Shown in pieces: positions 20,418-34,826 of a stretch of DNA of 64,000 nt; within the stretch, counting starts at the first letter, position 1; each line of letters begins with the position of its first letter. Source of the DNA: Castor canadensis (taxonomy: Eukaryota; Chordata; Mammalia; Rodentia; Castoridae); assembly GCF_047511655.1 (NCBI RefSeq), contig NC_133390.1, positions 120,942,083 to 121,006,082 of the forward strand. The letters are read 5' to 3'. The notes under the pieces are model-generated. The model was not told the origin of the DNA. It searched no databases and was given only the letters and a program-made list of their open reading frames with translations. The position numbers and the translations under genes are program-made.

Positions 20418-23303
20418 TTGAGAAATATGATTTGCAGGAAGTTTTCCTCTCAAATACTAACAATTTTCACAGAGAAGAAATTGGTAGATGCTGCAACTTC
20501 TAACATGATGGTATTCTTTGGAAAGGTACGGTGTTCTTCGACTCAGCTGAAAAGGCCAATTTGGGGCAAACAGAGCTATCTCCACCTTGAAACACCTCAA
20601 TTGCAGGATGTATTCTTTTCAAAAAGTAACTCAATCCATTCAGGAAACAATGTGCTAGATGCTCCTGCTATTACAGAGATGGTTTTTAATGGAGATACAT
20701 ATGTTTTTTCACCTTAGCTGAATAGGCTATTTGGATCAAACATACCTAATCAACACCTTAAAATACCTAAGTTGCACGAAGTATTCCCTTCAATACTTAA
20801 ATCTATTCTCACAGTGAAACAATGTGCTAGATGGTGCAGGTTCTACCCTAGATGGTTATCTTTATAGAGATAGATGTGTTTCTCCAACTCAAATGAATAG
20901 GCCTCTTTGGAACAAAATGACACTTTATCCCCAAAGTAAATTCTGATTTTCAGGAAGTATTACATACAGAAATGAATGCAGGTCGGACAGAGAAAAAATG
21001 GGCTAGATGCTGCGGCTTCTAACATAGATGGTTTTCTTATGAGCGGTACATGTGTCTTTCTACTGAGCTGAATATGCCTACCAGGAGGAAAAAAATCTTA
21101 TCTCCACTTTGAAAGACATAAGTTGCAGAAGTATTCTCATACAAACTAAATCAATTCTCACAGGGAAACAATGCGCAAGATGCACTTGTTTCTAACAAAG
21201 ATGGTTTTCTTTTGAGAGATACATGAGTTTCTTCAATTTAGCTGAACATGTGTATTTGGAACAAAATGAGCTTTTCTCGACCTTGGCAACTATGATTTGC
21301 AGGAAGTATTCCTTTCAAAAACTAACTCAGTTCTAACAGGGAAACAATGTGCTAGATGCTGATGATTCTAAAAGCGATGGCTCTCTATCAGAAGATGCAT
21401 GTGTCTCTGCAAATTTGCTGAATAGGAATATTTGGAGCAAACGGAGCCTATCACCACCTTGAAACACCTGCGTTGCTAAAAGTATTTCTTTCAAAACCTA
21501 ACTCAATTTTCACAGGGAAACAGTGTACTAGGTGCTCCTGCTTCAAACATAGATAATTTTCTATATAAACACATGTGCTTGGTGAATTCAGCTGAATATT
21601 CCTCTTTGGAACAAAATGGTCACTTCTGCACCTTGACAGTTATGATTTTCAGGAAGTTATCCTTTCAAATACAAACAATTTTCATAGAGAAGCAATTGCT
21701 AGATGCTGCAGATTCTAACATGATGGTATTCTTTGGAAAGGTACAAGTGTTTCTTCAACTCAGCTGAAAAGGCCTATTTTGAGCAAACAGACTCTATCTC
21801 CACCTTGAAACACCTTTATTGCAGGAAGTATTCTTTTCCAAAACTCACTCAATTCATTCAGGAAGTAATGGGCTAAATACTCCTCCTTCTTACATAGATG
21901 GTTTTTTTATGGAGATACATGTGTTTTTTCACCTTAGCTGAATAGGCTATTTGGAACAAACAGACGCCCATCTCCACCTTGAAAAACTTGCATTGCAGGA
22001 AATATTCCTTACAAAGCCTAAATCGATTCTCACAGCGAAACACTGTGATAGGTGCTGCAGCTTCTATCATGGAAGGTTATCTTTGTTGAGACAAACGTGT
22101 TTCTTCAATTCAGTTGAATAGGAGTATATGGATCAAACAAACCCCATCTCCACCTTAAACACCTAAGTTTTAGGAAATATTCCTTTAAAAACATATGTCG
22201 ATTCACACAGGAAACTGTATGCTAGATAATCCTGCTTCTAAAACACATGGTTTCTTTAGAGAGACACAGGTGTTTCTTCAACTTTGATGAATGCGTCTAC
22301 TTGAAACAACATGAGACTTTCTCCATCTTGAAAACTATGATTGCAATAACTATTCCCTTCAAAATGAACTCAGTTTGCACGAGGAAAAAATGTGCTCGGT
22401 TCTCCTGCTTCTCACAGACATGTTTCTGTTTCAGAAGATACTGCTGTTTTGTAAATTCAGCTGAATAGTCCAATTTGGAGCAAACAGAGCCTATTTCCAC
22501 ATTGATACACCTAAGTGGCAGAAAGTATTCCTTTCAAGAACTAACTCAATTCTCACCAGGAAACAATCTGCTACATGCCCCTGCTTCTAATATAGATGGT
22601 TTACATTATAGAGATACATGTGTTTCTTCAACTCTGTTGAATAGGAATCTTTGGGAAAAAATTACCCTTTCTCAACCTTGATACCTATGGTTTGCAGGAC
22701 GTATTCCTGTCAAAAATTAACTCTGTTGTGACAGGGAAACAAGGTGCTGGATGCAGCAGCTTCTAACAAGAATCTTTTCTTTGGAGAGTTACATGTGTTT
22801 CTTCAACTCAGCTGTATATGCCTATTTTGGTGAAAACAGATCCTTTCTCCACCTTAAAACACCTAAGTTGCTGCAGTATTCGTTAACAACTAACTCAATT
22901 CTCACAGGGAAACAACGCACATGTTGCACCTGCTTCTAGCACAGATGGTTTCCTTTTGAGAGATATATGAGTTTCTTTAATTCCTTTCAAAAATGAACTC
23001 AATTCTCACAGGGAAACAATGTGGTAGATGACGATGCTTATGGCAGAGATGGTACTCTGCCAAATATACTTGTGTGTGTTCAACCAAGCTGAATATGCCT
23101 ATTTGGAGCAAACACGGCCTATCTTCACCTGAAACACCTGAGTTGCTAGAAGTGTTCCTTTCAAAAACTAACTCAATTCTCACAAAGATATAATGTGCTA
23201 GGTGGTCCTGCTTCTAACACAGATGGTTTCCTTTATGAACATACATGTGTTTAGTCAATTGAGCTGATATTCCCCTTTAGAACAAAATAACCACTTCTCC
23301 ACC
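20418..23303. repeat. HOR unit U7 (2886 bp)
   Basis: Last middle-class unit. It is very close to U6 but has catagag instead of cgtagag at the start of M8 (21684-21690) and lacks the U6 gcaagaac change. It still has the CTAA in M16 that is lost from U8 on. Confidence 0.95.
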
Positions 23304-26185
23304 TTGAGAAATATGATTTGCAGGAAGTTTTCCTCTCAAATACTAACAATTTTCACAGAGAAGAAATTGGTAGATGCTGCAACTTCTAACATGATGGTAT
23401 TCTTTGGAAAGGTACGGTGTTCTTCGACTCAGCTGAAAAGGCCAATTTGGGGCAAACAGAGCTATCTCCACCTTGAAACACCTCAATTGCAGGATGTATT
23501 CTTTTCAAAAAGTAACTCAATCCATTCAGGAAACAATGTGCTAGATGCTCCTGCTATTACAGAGATGGTTTTTCATGGAGATACATATGTTTTTTCACCT
23601 TAGCTGAATAGGCTATTTGGATCAAACATACCTAATCAACACCTTAAAATACCTAAGTTGCACGAAGTATTCCCTTCAATACTTAAATCTATTCTCACAG
23701 TGAAACAATGTGCTAGATGGTGCAGGTTCTACCCTAGATGGTTATCTTTATAGAGATAGATGTGTTTCTCCAACTCAAATGAATAGGCCTCTTTGGAACA
23801 AAATGACACTTTATCCCCAAAGTAAATTCTGATTTTCAGGAAGTATTACATACAGAAATGAATGCAGGTCGGACAGAGAAAAAATGGGCTAGATGCTGCG
23901 GCTTCTAACATAGATGGTTTTCTTATGAGCGGTACATGTGTCTTTCTACTGAGCTGAATATGCCTACCAGGAGGAAAAAAATCTTATCTCCACTTTGAAA
24001 GACATAAGTTGCAGAAGTATTCTCATACAAACTAAATCAATTCTCACAGGGAAACAATGCGCAAGATGCACTTGTTTCTAACAAAGATGGTTTTCTTTTG
24101 AGAGATACATGAGTTTCTTCAATTTAGCTGAACATGTGTATTTGGAACAAAATGAGCTTTTCTCGACCTTGGCAACTATGATTTGCAGGAAGTATTCCTT
24201 TCAAAAACTAACTCAGTTCTAACAGGGAAACAATGTGCTAGATGCTGATGATTCTAAAAGCGATGGCTCTCTATCAGAAGATGCATGTGTCTCTGCAAAT
24301 TTGCTGAATAGGAATATTTGGAGCAAACGGAGCCTATCACCACCTTGAAACACCTGCGTTGCTAAAAGTATTTCTTTCAAAACCTAACTCAATTTTCACA
24401 GGGAAACAGTGTACTAGGTGCTCCTGCTTCAAACATAGATAATTTTCTATATAAACACATGTGCTTGGTGAATTCAGCTGAATATTCCTCTTTGGAACAA
24501 AATGATCACTTCTGCACCTTGACAGTTATGATTTTCAGGAAGTTATCCTTTCAAATACAAACAATTTTCGTAGAGAAGCAATTGCTAGATGCTGCAGATT
24601 CTAACATGATGGTATTCTTTGGAAAGGTACAAGTGTTTCTTCAACTCAGCTGAAAAGGCCTATTTTGAGCAAACAGACTCTATCTCCACCTTGAAACACC
24701 TTCATTGCAGGAAGTATTCTTTTCCAAAACTCACTCAATTCATTCAGGAAGTAATGGGCTAAATACTCCTCCTTCTTACATAGATGGTTTTTTTATGGAG
24801 ATACATGTGTTTTTTCACCTTAGCTGAATAGGCTATTTGGAACAAACAGACGCCCATCTCCACCTTGAAAAACTTGCATTGCAGGAAATATTCCTTACAA
24901 AGCCTAAATCGATTCTCACAGCGAAACACTGTGATAGGTGCTGCAGCTTCTATCATGGAAGGTTATCTTTGTTGAGACAAACGTGTTTCTTCAATTCAGT
25001 TGAATAGGAGTATATGGTTCAAACAAACCCCATCTCCACCTTAAACACCTAAGTTTTAGGAAATATTCCTTTAAAAACATATGTCGATTCACACAGGAAA
25101 CTGTATGCTAGATAATCCTGCTTCTAAAACACATGGTTTCTTTAGAGAGACACAGGTGTTTCTTCAACTTTGATGAATGCGTCTACTTGAAACAACATGA
25201 GACTTTCTCCATCTTGAAAACTATGATTGCAATAACTATTCCCTTCAAAATGAACTCAGTTTGCACGAGGAAAAAATGTGCTCGGTTCTCTTGCTCCTCA
25301 CAGACATGGTTCTATTTCAGAAGATACTGCTGTTTTGTAAATTCAGCTGAATAGTCCAATTTGGAGCAAACAGAGCCTATTTCCACCCTGATACACCTAA
25401 GTAGCAGAAAGTATTTCTTTCAAGAACTAACTCAATTCTCACCAGGAAACACTCTGCTACATGCCCCTGCTTCTAATATACATGGTTTACATTATAGAGA
25501 TACATGTGTTTCTTCAACTCTGTTGAATAGGAATCTTTGGGAAAAAATTACCCTTTCTCAACCTTGATACCTATGGTTTGCAGGACGTATTCCTGTCAAA
25601 AATTAACTCTGTTGTGACAGGGAAACAAGGTGCTGGATGCAGCAGCTTCTAACAAGAATCTTTTCTTTGGAGAGTTACATGTGTTTCTTCAACTCAGCTC
25701 TATATGCCTATTTTGGTGAAAACAGATCCTTTCTCCACCTTAAAACACCTAAGTTGCTGCAGTATTCGTTAACAACTAACTCAATTCTCACAGGGAAACA
25801 ACGCACATGTTGCACCTGCTTCTAGCACAGACGGTTTCCTTTCGAGAGATATATGAGTTTCTTTAATTCCTTTCAAAAATGAACTCACTTCTCCCAGGGA
25901 AACAATGTGGTAGATGACGATGCTTATGACAGAGATGGTACTCTGCCAAATATACTTGTGTGTGTTCAACCAAGCTGAATATGCCTATTTGGAGCAAACA
26001 CGGCCTATCTTCACCTGAAACACCTGAGTTGCTAGAAGTGTTACTTTCAAAAACTCAATTCTCACAGAGATATAATGTGCTAGGTGGTCCTGCTTCTAAC
26101 ACAGATGGTTTCCTTTATGAACATACATGTGTTTGGTCAATTGAGCTGATATTCCTCTTTAGAACAAAATAACCACTTCTCCACC
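23304..26185. repeat. HOR unit U8 (2882 bp, P-type with left-class start)
   Basis: Starts like U0-U7 (ttcgactc, ggccaatttgggg), then carries P markers: tatggttcaaac near 25014, ttctcttgctcc near 25286 and aaacactctgctacatg near 25446. It is the first unit with the 4-bp CTAA loss in M16. It begins the first P-Q-R block. Confidence 0.94.
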
Positions 26186-29062
26186 TTGAGAAATATGATT
26201 TGCAGGAAGTTTTCCTCTCAAATACTAACAATTTTCACAGAGAAGAAATTCGTAGATGCTGCAACTTCTAACATGATGGTATTCTTTGGAAAGGTACGGT
26301 GTTCTTCAACTCAGCTGAAAAGGTCAATTTGGAGCAAACAGAGCTATCTCCACCTTGAAACACCTCAATTGCAGGATGTATTCTTTTCAAAAAGCAACTC
26401 AATCCATTCAGGAAACAATGTGCTAGATGCTCCTGCTATTACAGAGATGGTTTTTAATGGAGATACATATGTTTTTTCACCTTAGCTGAATAGGCTATTT
26501 GGATCAAACATACCTAATCAACACCTTAAAATACCTAAGTTGCACGAAGTATTCCCTTCAATACTTAAATCTATTCTCACAGTGAAACAATGTGCTAGAT
26601 GGTGCAGGTTCTACCCTAGATGGTTATCTTTATAGAGATAGATGTGTTTCTCCAACTCAAATGAATAGGCCTCTTTGGAACAAAATGACACTTTATCCCC
26701 AAAGTAAATTCTGATTTTCAGGAAGTATTACATACAGAAATGAATGCAAGTCGGACAGAGAAAAATGGGCTAGATGCTGCGGCTTCTAACATAGATGGTT
26801 TTCTTATGAGCGGTACATGTGTCTTTCTACTGAGCTGAATATGCCTACCAGGAGGAAAAAAATCTTATCTCCACTTTGAAAGACATAAGTTGCAGAAGTA
26901 TTCTCATACAAACTAAATCAATTCTCACAGGGAAACAATGCGCAAGATGCACTTGTTTCTAACAAAGATGGTTTTCTTTTGAGAGATACATGAGTTTCTT
27001 CAATTTAGCTGAACATGTGTATTTGGAACAAAATGAGCTTTTCTCGACCTTGGCAACTATGATTTGCAGGAAGTATTCCTTTCAAAAACTAACTCAGTTC
27101 TAACAGGGAAACAATGTGCTAGATGCTGATGATTCTAAAAGCGATGGCTCTCTATCAGAAGATGCATGTGTCTCTGCAAATTTGCTGAATAGGAATATTT
27201 GGAGCAAATGGAGCCTATCACCACCTTGAAACACCTGCGTTGCTAAAAGTATTTCTTTCAAAACCTAACTCAATTTTCACAGGGAAACAGTGTACTAGGT
27301 GCTCCTGCTTCAAACATAGATAATTTTCTATATAAACACATGTGCTTGGTGAATTCAGCTGAATATTCCTCTTTGGAACAAAATGATCACTTCTGCACCT
27401 TGACAGTTATGATTTTCAGGAAGTTATCCTTTCAAATACAATTTTCGTAGAGAAGCAATTGCTAGATGCTGCAGATTCTAACATGATGGTATTCTTTGGA
27501 AAGGTACAAGTGTTTCTTCAACTCAGCTGAAAAGGCCTATTTTGAGCAAACAGACTCTATCTCCACCTTGAAACACCTTCATTGCAGGAAGTATTCTTTT
27601 CCAAAACTCACTCAATTCATTCAGGAAGTAATGGGCTAAATACTCCTCCTTCTTACATAGATGGTTTTTTTATGGAGATACATGTGTTTTTTCACCTTAG
27701 CTGAATAGGCTATTTGGAACAAACAGACGCCCATCTCCACCTTGAAAAACTTGCATTGCAGGAAATATTCCTTACAAAGCCTAAATCGATTCTCACAGAG
27801 AAACACTGTGATAGGTGCTGCAGCTTCTATCATGGAAGGTTATCTTTGTTGAGACAAACGTGTTTCTTCAATTCAGTTGAATAGGAGTATATGGATCAAA
27901 CAAACCCCATCTCCACCTTAAACACCTAAGTTTTAGGAAATATTCCTTTAAAAACATATGTCGATTCACACAGGAAACTGTATGCTAGATAATCCTGCTT
28001 CTAAAACACATGGTTTCTTTAGAGAGACACAGGTGTTTCTTCAACTTTGATGAATGCGTCTACTTGAAACAACATGAGACTTTCTCCATCTTGAAAACTA
28101 TGATTGCAATAACTATTCCCTTCAAAATGAACTCAGTTTGCACGAGGAAAAAATGTGCTCGGTTCTCCTGCTCCTCACAGACATGGTTCTATTTCAGAAG
28201 ATACTGCTGTTTTGTAAATTCAGCTGAATAGTCCAATTTGGAGCAAACAGAGCCTATTTCCACCCTGATACACCTAAGTAGCAGAAAGTATTCCTTTCAA
28301 GAACTAACACAATTCTCACCAGGAAACAATCTGCTAAATGCCCCTGCTTCTAATATACATGGTTTACATTATAGAGATACATGTGTTTCTTCAACTCTGT
28401 TGAATAGGAATCTTTGGGAAAAAATTACCCTTTCTCAACCTTGATACCTATGGTTTGCAGGACGTATTCCTGTCCAAAATTAACTCTGTTGTGACAGGGA
28501 AACAAGGTGCTGGATGCAGCAGCTTCTAACAAGAATCTTTTCTTTGGAGAGTTACATGTGTTTCTTCAACTCAGCTCTATATGCCTATTTTGGTGAAAAC
28601 AGATCCTTTCTCCACCTGAAAACACCTAAGTTGCTGCAGTATTCGTTAACAACTAACTCAATTCTCACAGGGAAACAACGCACATGTTGCATCTGCTTCT
28701 AGCACAGACGGTTTCCTTTCGAGAGATATATGAGTTTCTTTAATTCCTTTCAAAAATGAACTCACTTCTCCCAGGGAAAGAATGTGGTAGATGACGATGC
28801 TTATGACAATGATGGTACTCTGCCAAATATACTTGTGTGTGTTCAACCAAGCTGAATATGCCTATTTGGAGCAAACACGGCCTATCTTCACCTGAAACAC
28901 CTGAGTTGCTAGAAGTGTTACTTTCAAAAACTCAATTCTCACAGAGATATAATGTGCTAGGTGGTCCTGCTTCTAACACAGATGGTTTCCTTTATGAACA
29001 TACATGTGTTTGGTCAATTGAGCTGATATTCCTCTTTAGAACAAAATAACCACTTCTCCCCC
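26186..29062. repeat. HOR unit U9 (2877 bp, Q-type)
   Basis: Q markers: gcaagtcgg near 26747, one A fewer in gagaaaaatggg, agcaaatggagcc near 27204 and a 4-bp loss giving aatacaattttcg near 27435. Together these indels explain the 5 bp less than 2882. It also has gcatctgcttc near 28689 and ends with cttctccccctt, shared with U20. Confidence 0.94.
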
Positions 29063-31944
29063 TTGAGAAATATGATTTGCAGGAAGTTTTCCTCTCAAAT
29101 ACTAACAATTTTCACAGAGAAGAAATTGGTAGATGCTGCAACTTCTAACATGATGGTATTCTTTGGAAAGGTACGGTGTTCTTCAACTCAGCTGAAAAGG
29201 TCAATTTGGAGCAAACAGAGCTATCTCCACCTTGAAACACCTCAATTGCAGGATGTATTCTTTTCAAAAAGCAACTCAATCCATTCAGGAAACAATGTGC
29301 TAGATGCTCCTGCTATTACAGAGATGGTTTTTAATGGAGATACATATGTTTTTTCACCTTAGCTGAATAGGCTATTTGGATCAAACATACCTAATCAACA
29401 CCTGAAAGTACCTAAGTTGCACAAAGTATTCCCTTCAATACTTAAATTTATTCTCACAGTGAAACAATGTGCTAGATGGTGCAGGTTCTACCCTGGATGG
29501 TTATCTTTATAGAGATAGATGTGTTTCTCCAACTCAAATGAATAGGCCTCTTTGGAACAAAATGACACTTTATCCCCAAAGAAAATTCTGATTTTCAGGA
29601 AGTATTACATACAGAAATGAATGCAGTTCGGACAGAGAAAAAATGGGCTAGATGCTGCGGCTTTTAACATAGATGGTTTTCTTATGAGCGGTAAATGTGT
29701 CTTTCTACTGAGCTGAATATGCCTACCAGGAGGAAAAAAATCTTATCTCCACTTTGAAAGACATAAGTTGCAGAAGTATTCTCATACAAACTAAATCAAT
29801 TCTCACAGGGAAACAATGCGCAAGATGCACTTGTTTCTAACAAAGATGGTTTTCTTTTGAGAGATACATGAGTTTCTTCAATTTAGCTGAACATGTGTAT
29901 TTGGAACAAAATGAGCTTTTCTCGACCTTGGCAACTATGATTTGCAGGAAGTATTCCTTTCAAAAACTAACTCAGTTCTAACAGGGAAACAATGTGCTAG
30001 ATGCTGATGATTCTAAAAGCGATGGCTCTCTATCAGAAGATGCATGTGTCTCTGCAAATTTGCTGAATAGGAATATTTGGAGCAAACGGAGCCTATCACC
30101 ACCTTGAAACACCTGCGTTGCTAAAAGTATTTCTTTCAAAACCTAACTCAATTTTCACAGGGAAACAGTGTACTAGGTGCTCCTGCTTCAAACATAGATA
30201 ATTTTCCATATAAACAAATGTGCTTGGTGAATTCAGCTGAATATTCCTCTTTGGAACAAAATGATCACTTCTGCACCTTGACAATTATGATTTTCACCAA
30301 GTTATCCTTACAAATACAAACAATTTTCATAGAGAAGCAATTGCTAGATGCTGCAGATTCTAACATGATGGTATTCTTTGGAAAGGTACAAGTGTTTCTT
30401 CAACTCAGCTGAAAAGGCCTATTTTGAGCAAACAGACTCTATCTCCACCTTGAAACACCTTCATTGAAGGAAATATTCTTTTCCAAAACTCACTCAATTC
30501 ATTCAGGAAGTAATGGGCTACATACTCCTCCTTCTTACATAGATGGTTTTTTTATGGAGATACATGTGTTTTTTCACCTTAGCTGAATAGGCTATTTGGA
30601 ACAAACAGACGCCCATCTCCACATTGAAAAACCTCCATTGCAGGACATATTCCTTACAAAACCAAAATTGATTCTCACAGCGAAACACTGTGATAGGTGC
30701 TGCAGCTTTTATCATGGATGGTTATCTTTGTAGAGATAAATGTGTTTCTTCAACTCAGTTGAATAGGAGTATATGGATCAAACAAACCCCATCTCCACCT
30801 TAAACACCTAAGTTTTAGGAAATATTCCTTTAAAAACATATGTCGATTCACACAGGAAACTGTATGCTAGATAATCCTGCTTCTAAAACACATGGTTTCT
30901 TTAGAGAGACACAGGTGTTTCTTCAACTTTGATGAATGCGTCTACTTGAAACAACATGAGACGTTCTCCATCTTGAAAACTATGATTGCAATAACTATTC
31001 CCTTCAAAATGAACTCAGTTTGCACTAGGAAAAAATGTGCTCGGTTCTCCTGCTCCTCACAGACATGGTTCTATTTCAGAAGATACTGCTGTTTTGTAAA
31101 TTCAGCTGAATAGTCCAATTTGGAGCAAACAGAGCCTATTTCCACCCTGATACACCTAAGTAGCAGAAAGTATTCCTTTCAAGAACTAACACAATTCTCA
31201 CCAGGAAACAATCTGCTAAATGCCCCTGCTTCTAATATACATGGTTTACATTATAGAGATACATGTGTTTCTTCAACTCTGTTGAATAGGAATCTTTGGG
31301 AAAAAATTACCCTTTCTCAACCTTGATACCTATGGTTTGCAGGACGTATTCCTGTCCAAAATTAACTCTGTTGTGACAGGGAAACAAGGTGCTGGATGCA
31401 GCAGCTTCTAACAAGAATCTTTTCTTTGGAGAGTTACATGTGTTTCTTCAACTCAGCTCTATATGCCTATTTTGGTGAAAACAGATCCTTTCTCCACCTG
31501 AAAACACCTAAGTTGCTGCAGTATTCGTTAACAACTAACTCAATTCTCACAGGGAAACAACGCACATGTTGCACCTGCTTCTAGCACAGACGGTTTCCTT
31601 TCGAGAGATATATGAGTTTCTTTAATTCCTTTCAAAAATGAACTCACTTCTCCCAGGGAAACAATGTGGTAGATGACGATGCTTATGACAGAGATGGTAC
31701 TCTGCCAAATATACTTGTGTGTGTTCAACCAAGCTGAATATGCCTATTTGGAGCAAACACGGCCTATCTTCACCTGAAACACCTGAGTTGCTAGAAGTGT
31801 TACTTTCAAAAACTCAATTCTCACAGAGATATAATGTGCTAGGTGGTCCTGCTTCTAACACAGATGGTTTCCTTTATGAACATACATGTGTTTGGTCAAT
31901 TGAGCTGATATTCCTCTTTAGAACAAAATAACCACTTCTCCACC
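29063..31944. repeat. HOR unit U10 (2882 bp, R-type)
   Basis: R markers: cctgaaagtacc, cacaaagt, gcagttcgg, ttttccatataaacaaatg near 30205, caccaagttatccttac, cattgaaggaaatattc near 30463 and gtagagataaatgtg. Private: ccctggatgg near 29492. Confidence 0.94.
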
Positions 31945-34826
31945 TTGAGAAATATGATTTGCAGGAAGTTTTCCTCTCAAATACTAACAATTTTCACAGA
32001 GAAGAAATTGGTAGATGCTGCAACTTCTAACATGATGGTATTCTTTGGAAAGGTACTGTGTTCTTCAACTCAGCTGAAAAGGTCAATTTGGAGCAAACAG
32101 AGCTATCTCCACCTTGAAACACCTCAATTGCAGGATGTATTCTTTTCAAAAAGCAACTCAATCCATTCAGGAAACAATGTGCTAGATGCTCCTGCTATTA
32201 CAGAGATGGTTTTTAATGGAGATACATATGTTTTTTCACCTTAGCTGAATAGGCTATTTGGATCAAACATACCTAATCAACACCTGAAAGTACCTAAGTT
32301 GCACAAAGTATTCCCTTCAATACTTAAATTTATTCTCACAGTGAAACAATGTGCTAGATGGTGCAGGTTCTACCCAAGATGGTTATCTTTATAGAGATAG
32401 ATGTGTTTCTCCAACTCAAATGAATAGGCCTCTTTGGAACAAAATGACACTTTATCCCCAAAGAAAATTCTGATTTTCAGGAAGTATTACATACAGAAAT
32501 GAATGCAGTTCGGACAGAGAAAAAATGGGCTAGATGCTGCGGCTTTTAACATAGATGGTTTTCTTATGAGCGGTACATGTGTCTTTCTACTGAGCTGAAT
32601 ATGCCTACCAGGAGGAAAAAAATCTTATCTCCACTTTGAAAGACATAAGTTGCAGAAGTATTCTCATACAAACTAAATCAATTCTCACAGGGAAACAATG
32701 CGCAAGATGCACTTGTTTCTAACAAAGATGGTTTTCTTTTGAGAGATACATGAGTTTCTTCAATTTAGCTGAACATGTGTATTTGGAACAAAATGAGCTT
32801 TTCTCGACCTTGGCAACTATGATTTGCAGGAAGTATTCCTTTCAAAAACTAACTCAGTTCTAACAGGGAAACAATGTGCTAGATGCTGATGATTCTAAAA
32901 GCGATGGCTCTCTATCAGAAGATGCATGTGTCTCTGCAAATTTGCTGAATAGGAATATTTGGAGCAAACGGAGCCTATCACCACCTTGAAACACCTGCGT
33001 TGCTAAAAGTATTTCTTTCAAAACCTAACTCAATTTTCACAGGGAAACAGTGTACTAGGTGCTCCTGCTTCAAACATAGATAATTTTCCATATAAACAAA
33101 TGTGCTTGGTGAATTCAGCTGAATATTCCTCTTTGGAACAAAATGATCACTTCTGCACCTTGACAATTATGATTTTCACCAAGTTATCCTTACAAATACA
33201 AACAATTTTCATAGAGAAGCAATTGCTAGATGCTGCAGATTCTAACATGATGGTATTCTTTGGAAAGGTACAAGTGTTTCTTCAACTCAGCTGAAAAGGC
33301 CTATTTTGAGCAAACAGACTCTATCTCCACCTTGAAACACCTTCATTGAAGGAAATATTCTTTTCCAAAACTCACTCAATTCATTCAGGAAGTAATGGGC
33401 TACATACTCCTCCTTCTTACATAGATGGTTTTTTTATGGAGATACATGTGTTTTTTCACCTTAGCTGAATAGGCTATTTGGAACAAACAGACGCCCATCT
33501 CCACATTGAAAAACCTCCATTGCAGGACATATTCCTTACAAAACCAAAATTGATTCTCACAGCGAAACACTGTGATAGGTGCTGCAGCTTTTATCATGGA
33601 TGGTTATCTTTGTAGAGATAAATGTGTTTCTTCAACTCAGTTGAATAGGAGTATATGGATCAAACAAACCCCATCTCCACCTTAAACACCTAAGTTTTAG
33701 GAAATATTCCTTTAAAAACATATGTCGATTCACACAGGAAACTGTATGCTAGATAATCCTGCTTCTAAAACACATGGTTTCTTTAGAGAGACACAGGTGT
33801 TTCTTCAACTTTGATGAATGCGTCTACTTGAAACAACATGAGACTTTCTCCATCTTGAAAACTATGATTGCAATAACTATTCCCTTCAAAATGAACTCAG
33901 TTTGCACGAGGAAAAAATGTGCTCGGTTCTCCTGCTCCTCACAGACATGGATCTATTTCAGAAGATACTGCTGTTTTGTAAATTCAGCTGAATAGTCCAA
34001 TTTGGAGCAAACAGAGCCTATTTCCACCCTGATACACCTAAGTAGCAGAAAGTATTCCTTTCAAGAACTAACACAATTCTCACCAGGAAACAATCTGCTA
34101 AATGCCCCTGCTTCTAATATACATGGTTTACATTATAGAGATACATGTGTTTCTTCAACTCTGTTGAATAGGAATCTTTGGGAAAAAATTACCCTTTCTC
34201 AACCTTGATACCTATGGTTTGCAGGACGTATTCCTGTCCAAAATTAACTCTGTTGTGACAGGGAAACAAGGTGCTGGATGCAGCAGCTTCTAACAAGAAT
34301 CTTTTCTTTGGAGAGTTACATGTGTTTCTTCAACTCAGCTCTATATGCCTATTTTGGTGAAAACAGATCCTTTCTCCACCTGAAAACACCTAAGTTGCTG
34401 CAGTATTCGTTAACAACTAACTCAATTCTCACAGGGAAACAACGCACATGTTGCACCTGCTTCTAGCACAGACGGTTTCCTTTCGAGAGATATATGAGTT
34501 TCTTTAATTCCTTTCAAAAATGAACTCACTTCTCCCAGGGAAACAATGTGGTAGATGACGATGCTTATGACAGAGATGGTACTCTGCCAAATATACTTGT
34601 GTGTGTTCAACCAAGCTGAATATGCCTATTTGGAGCAAACACGGCCTATCTTCACCTGAAACACCTGAGTTGCTAGAAGTGTTACTTTCAAAAACTCAAT
34701 TCTCACAGAGATATAATGTGCTAGGTGGTCCTGCTTCTAACACAGATGGTTTCCTTTATGAACATACATGTGTTTGGTCAATTGAGCTGATATTCCTCTT
34801 TAGAACAAAATAACCACTTCTCCACC
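31945..34826. repeat. HOR unit U11 (2882 bp, R-type)
   Basis: R-type throughout. It reads ggtactgtg near 32052 where other units read ggtacggtg, and cccaagatgg near 32373. The second change and acatggatctatttc near 33945 are shared with U12, so U11 and U12 are close duplicates. Confidence 0.94.
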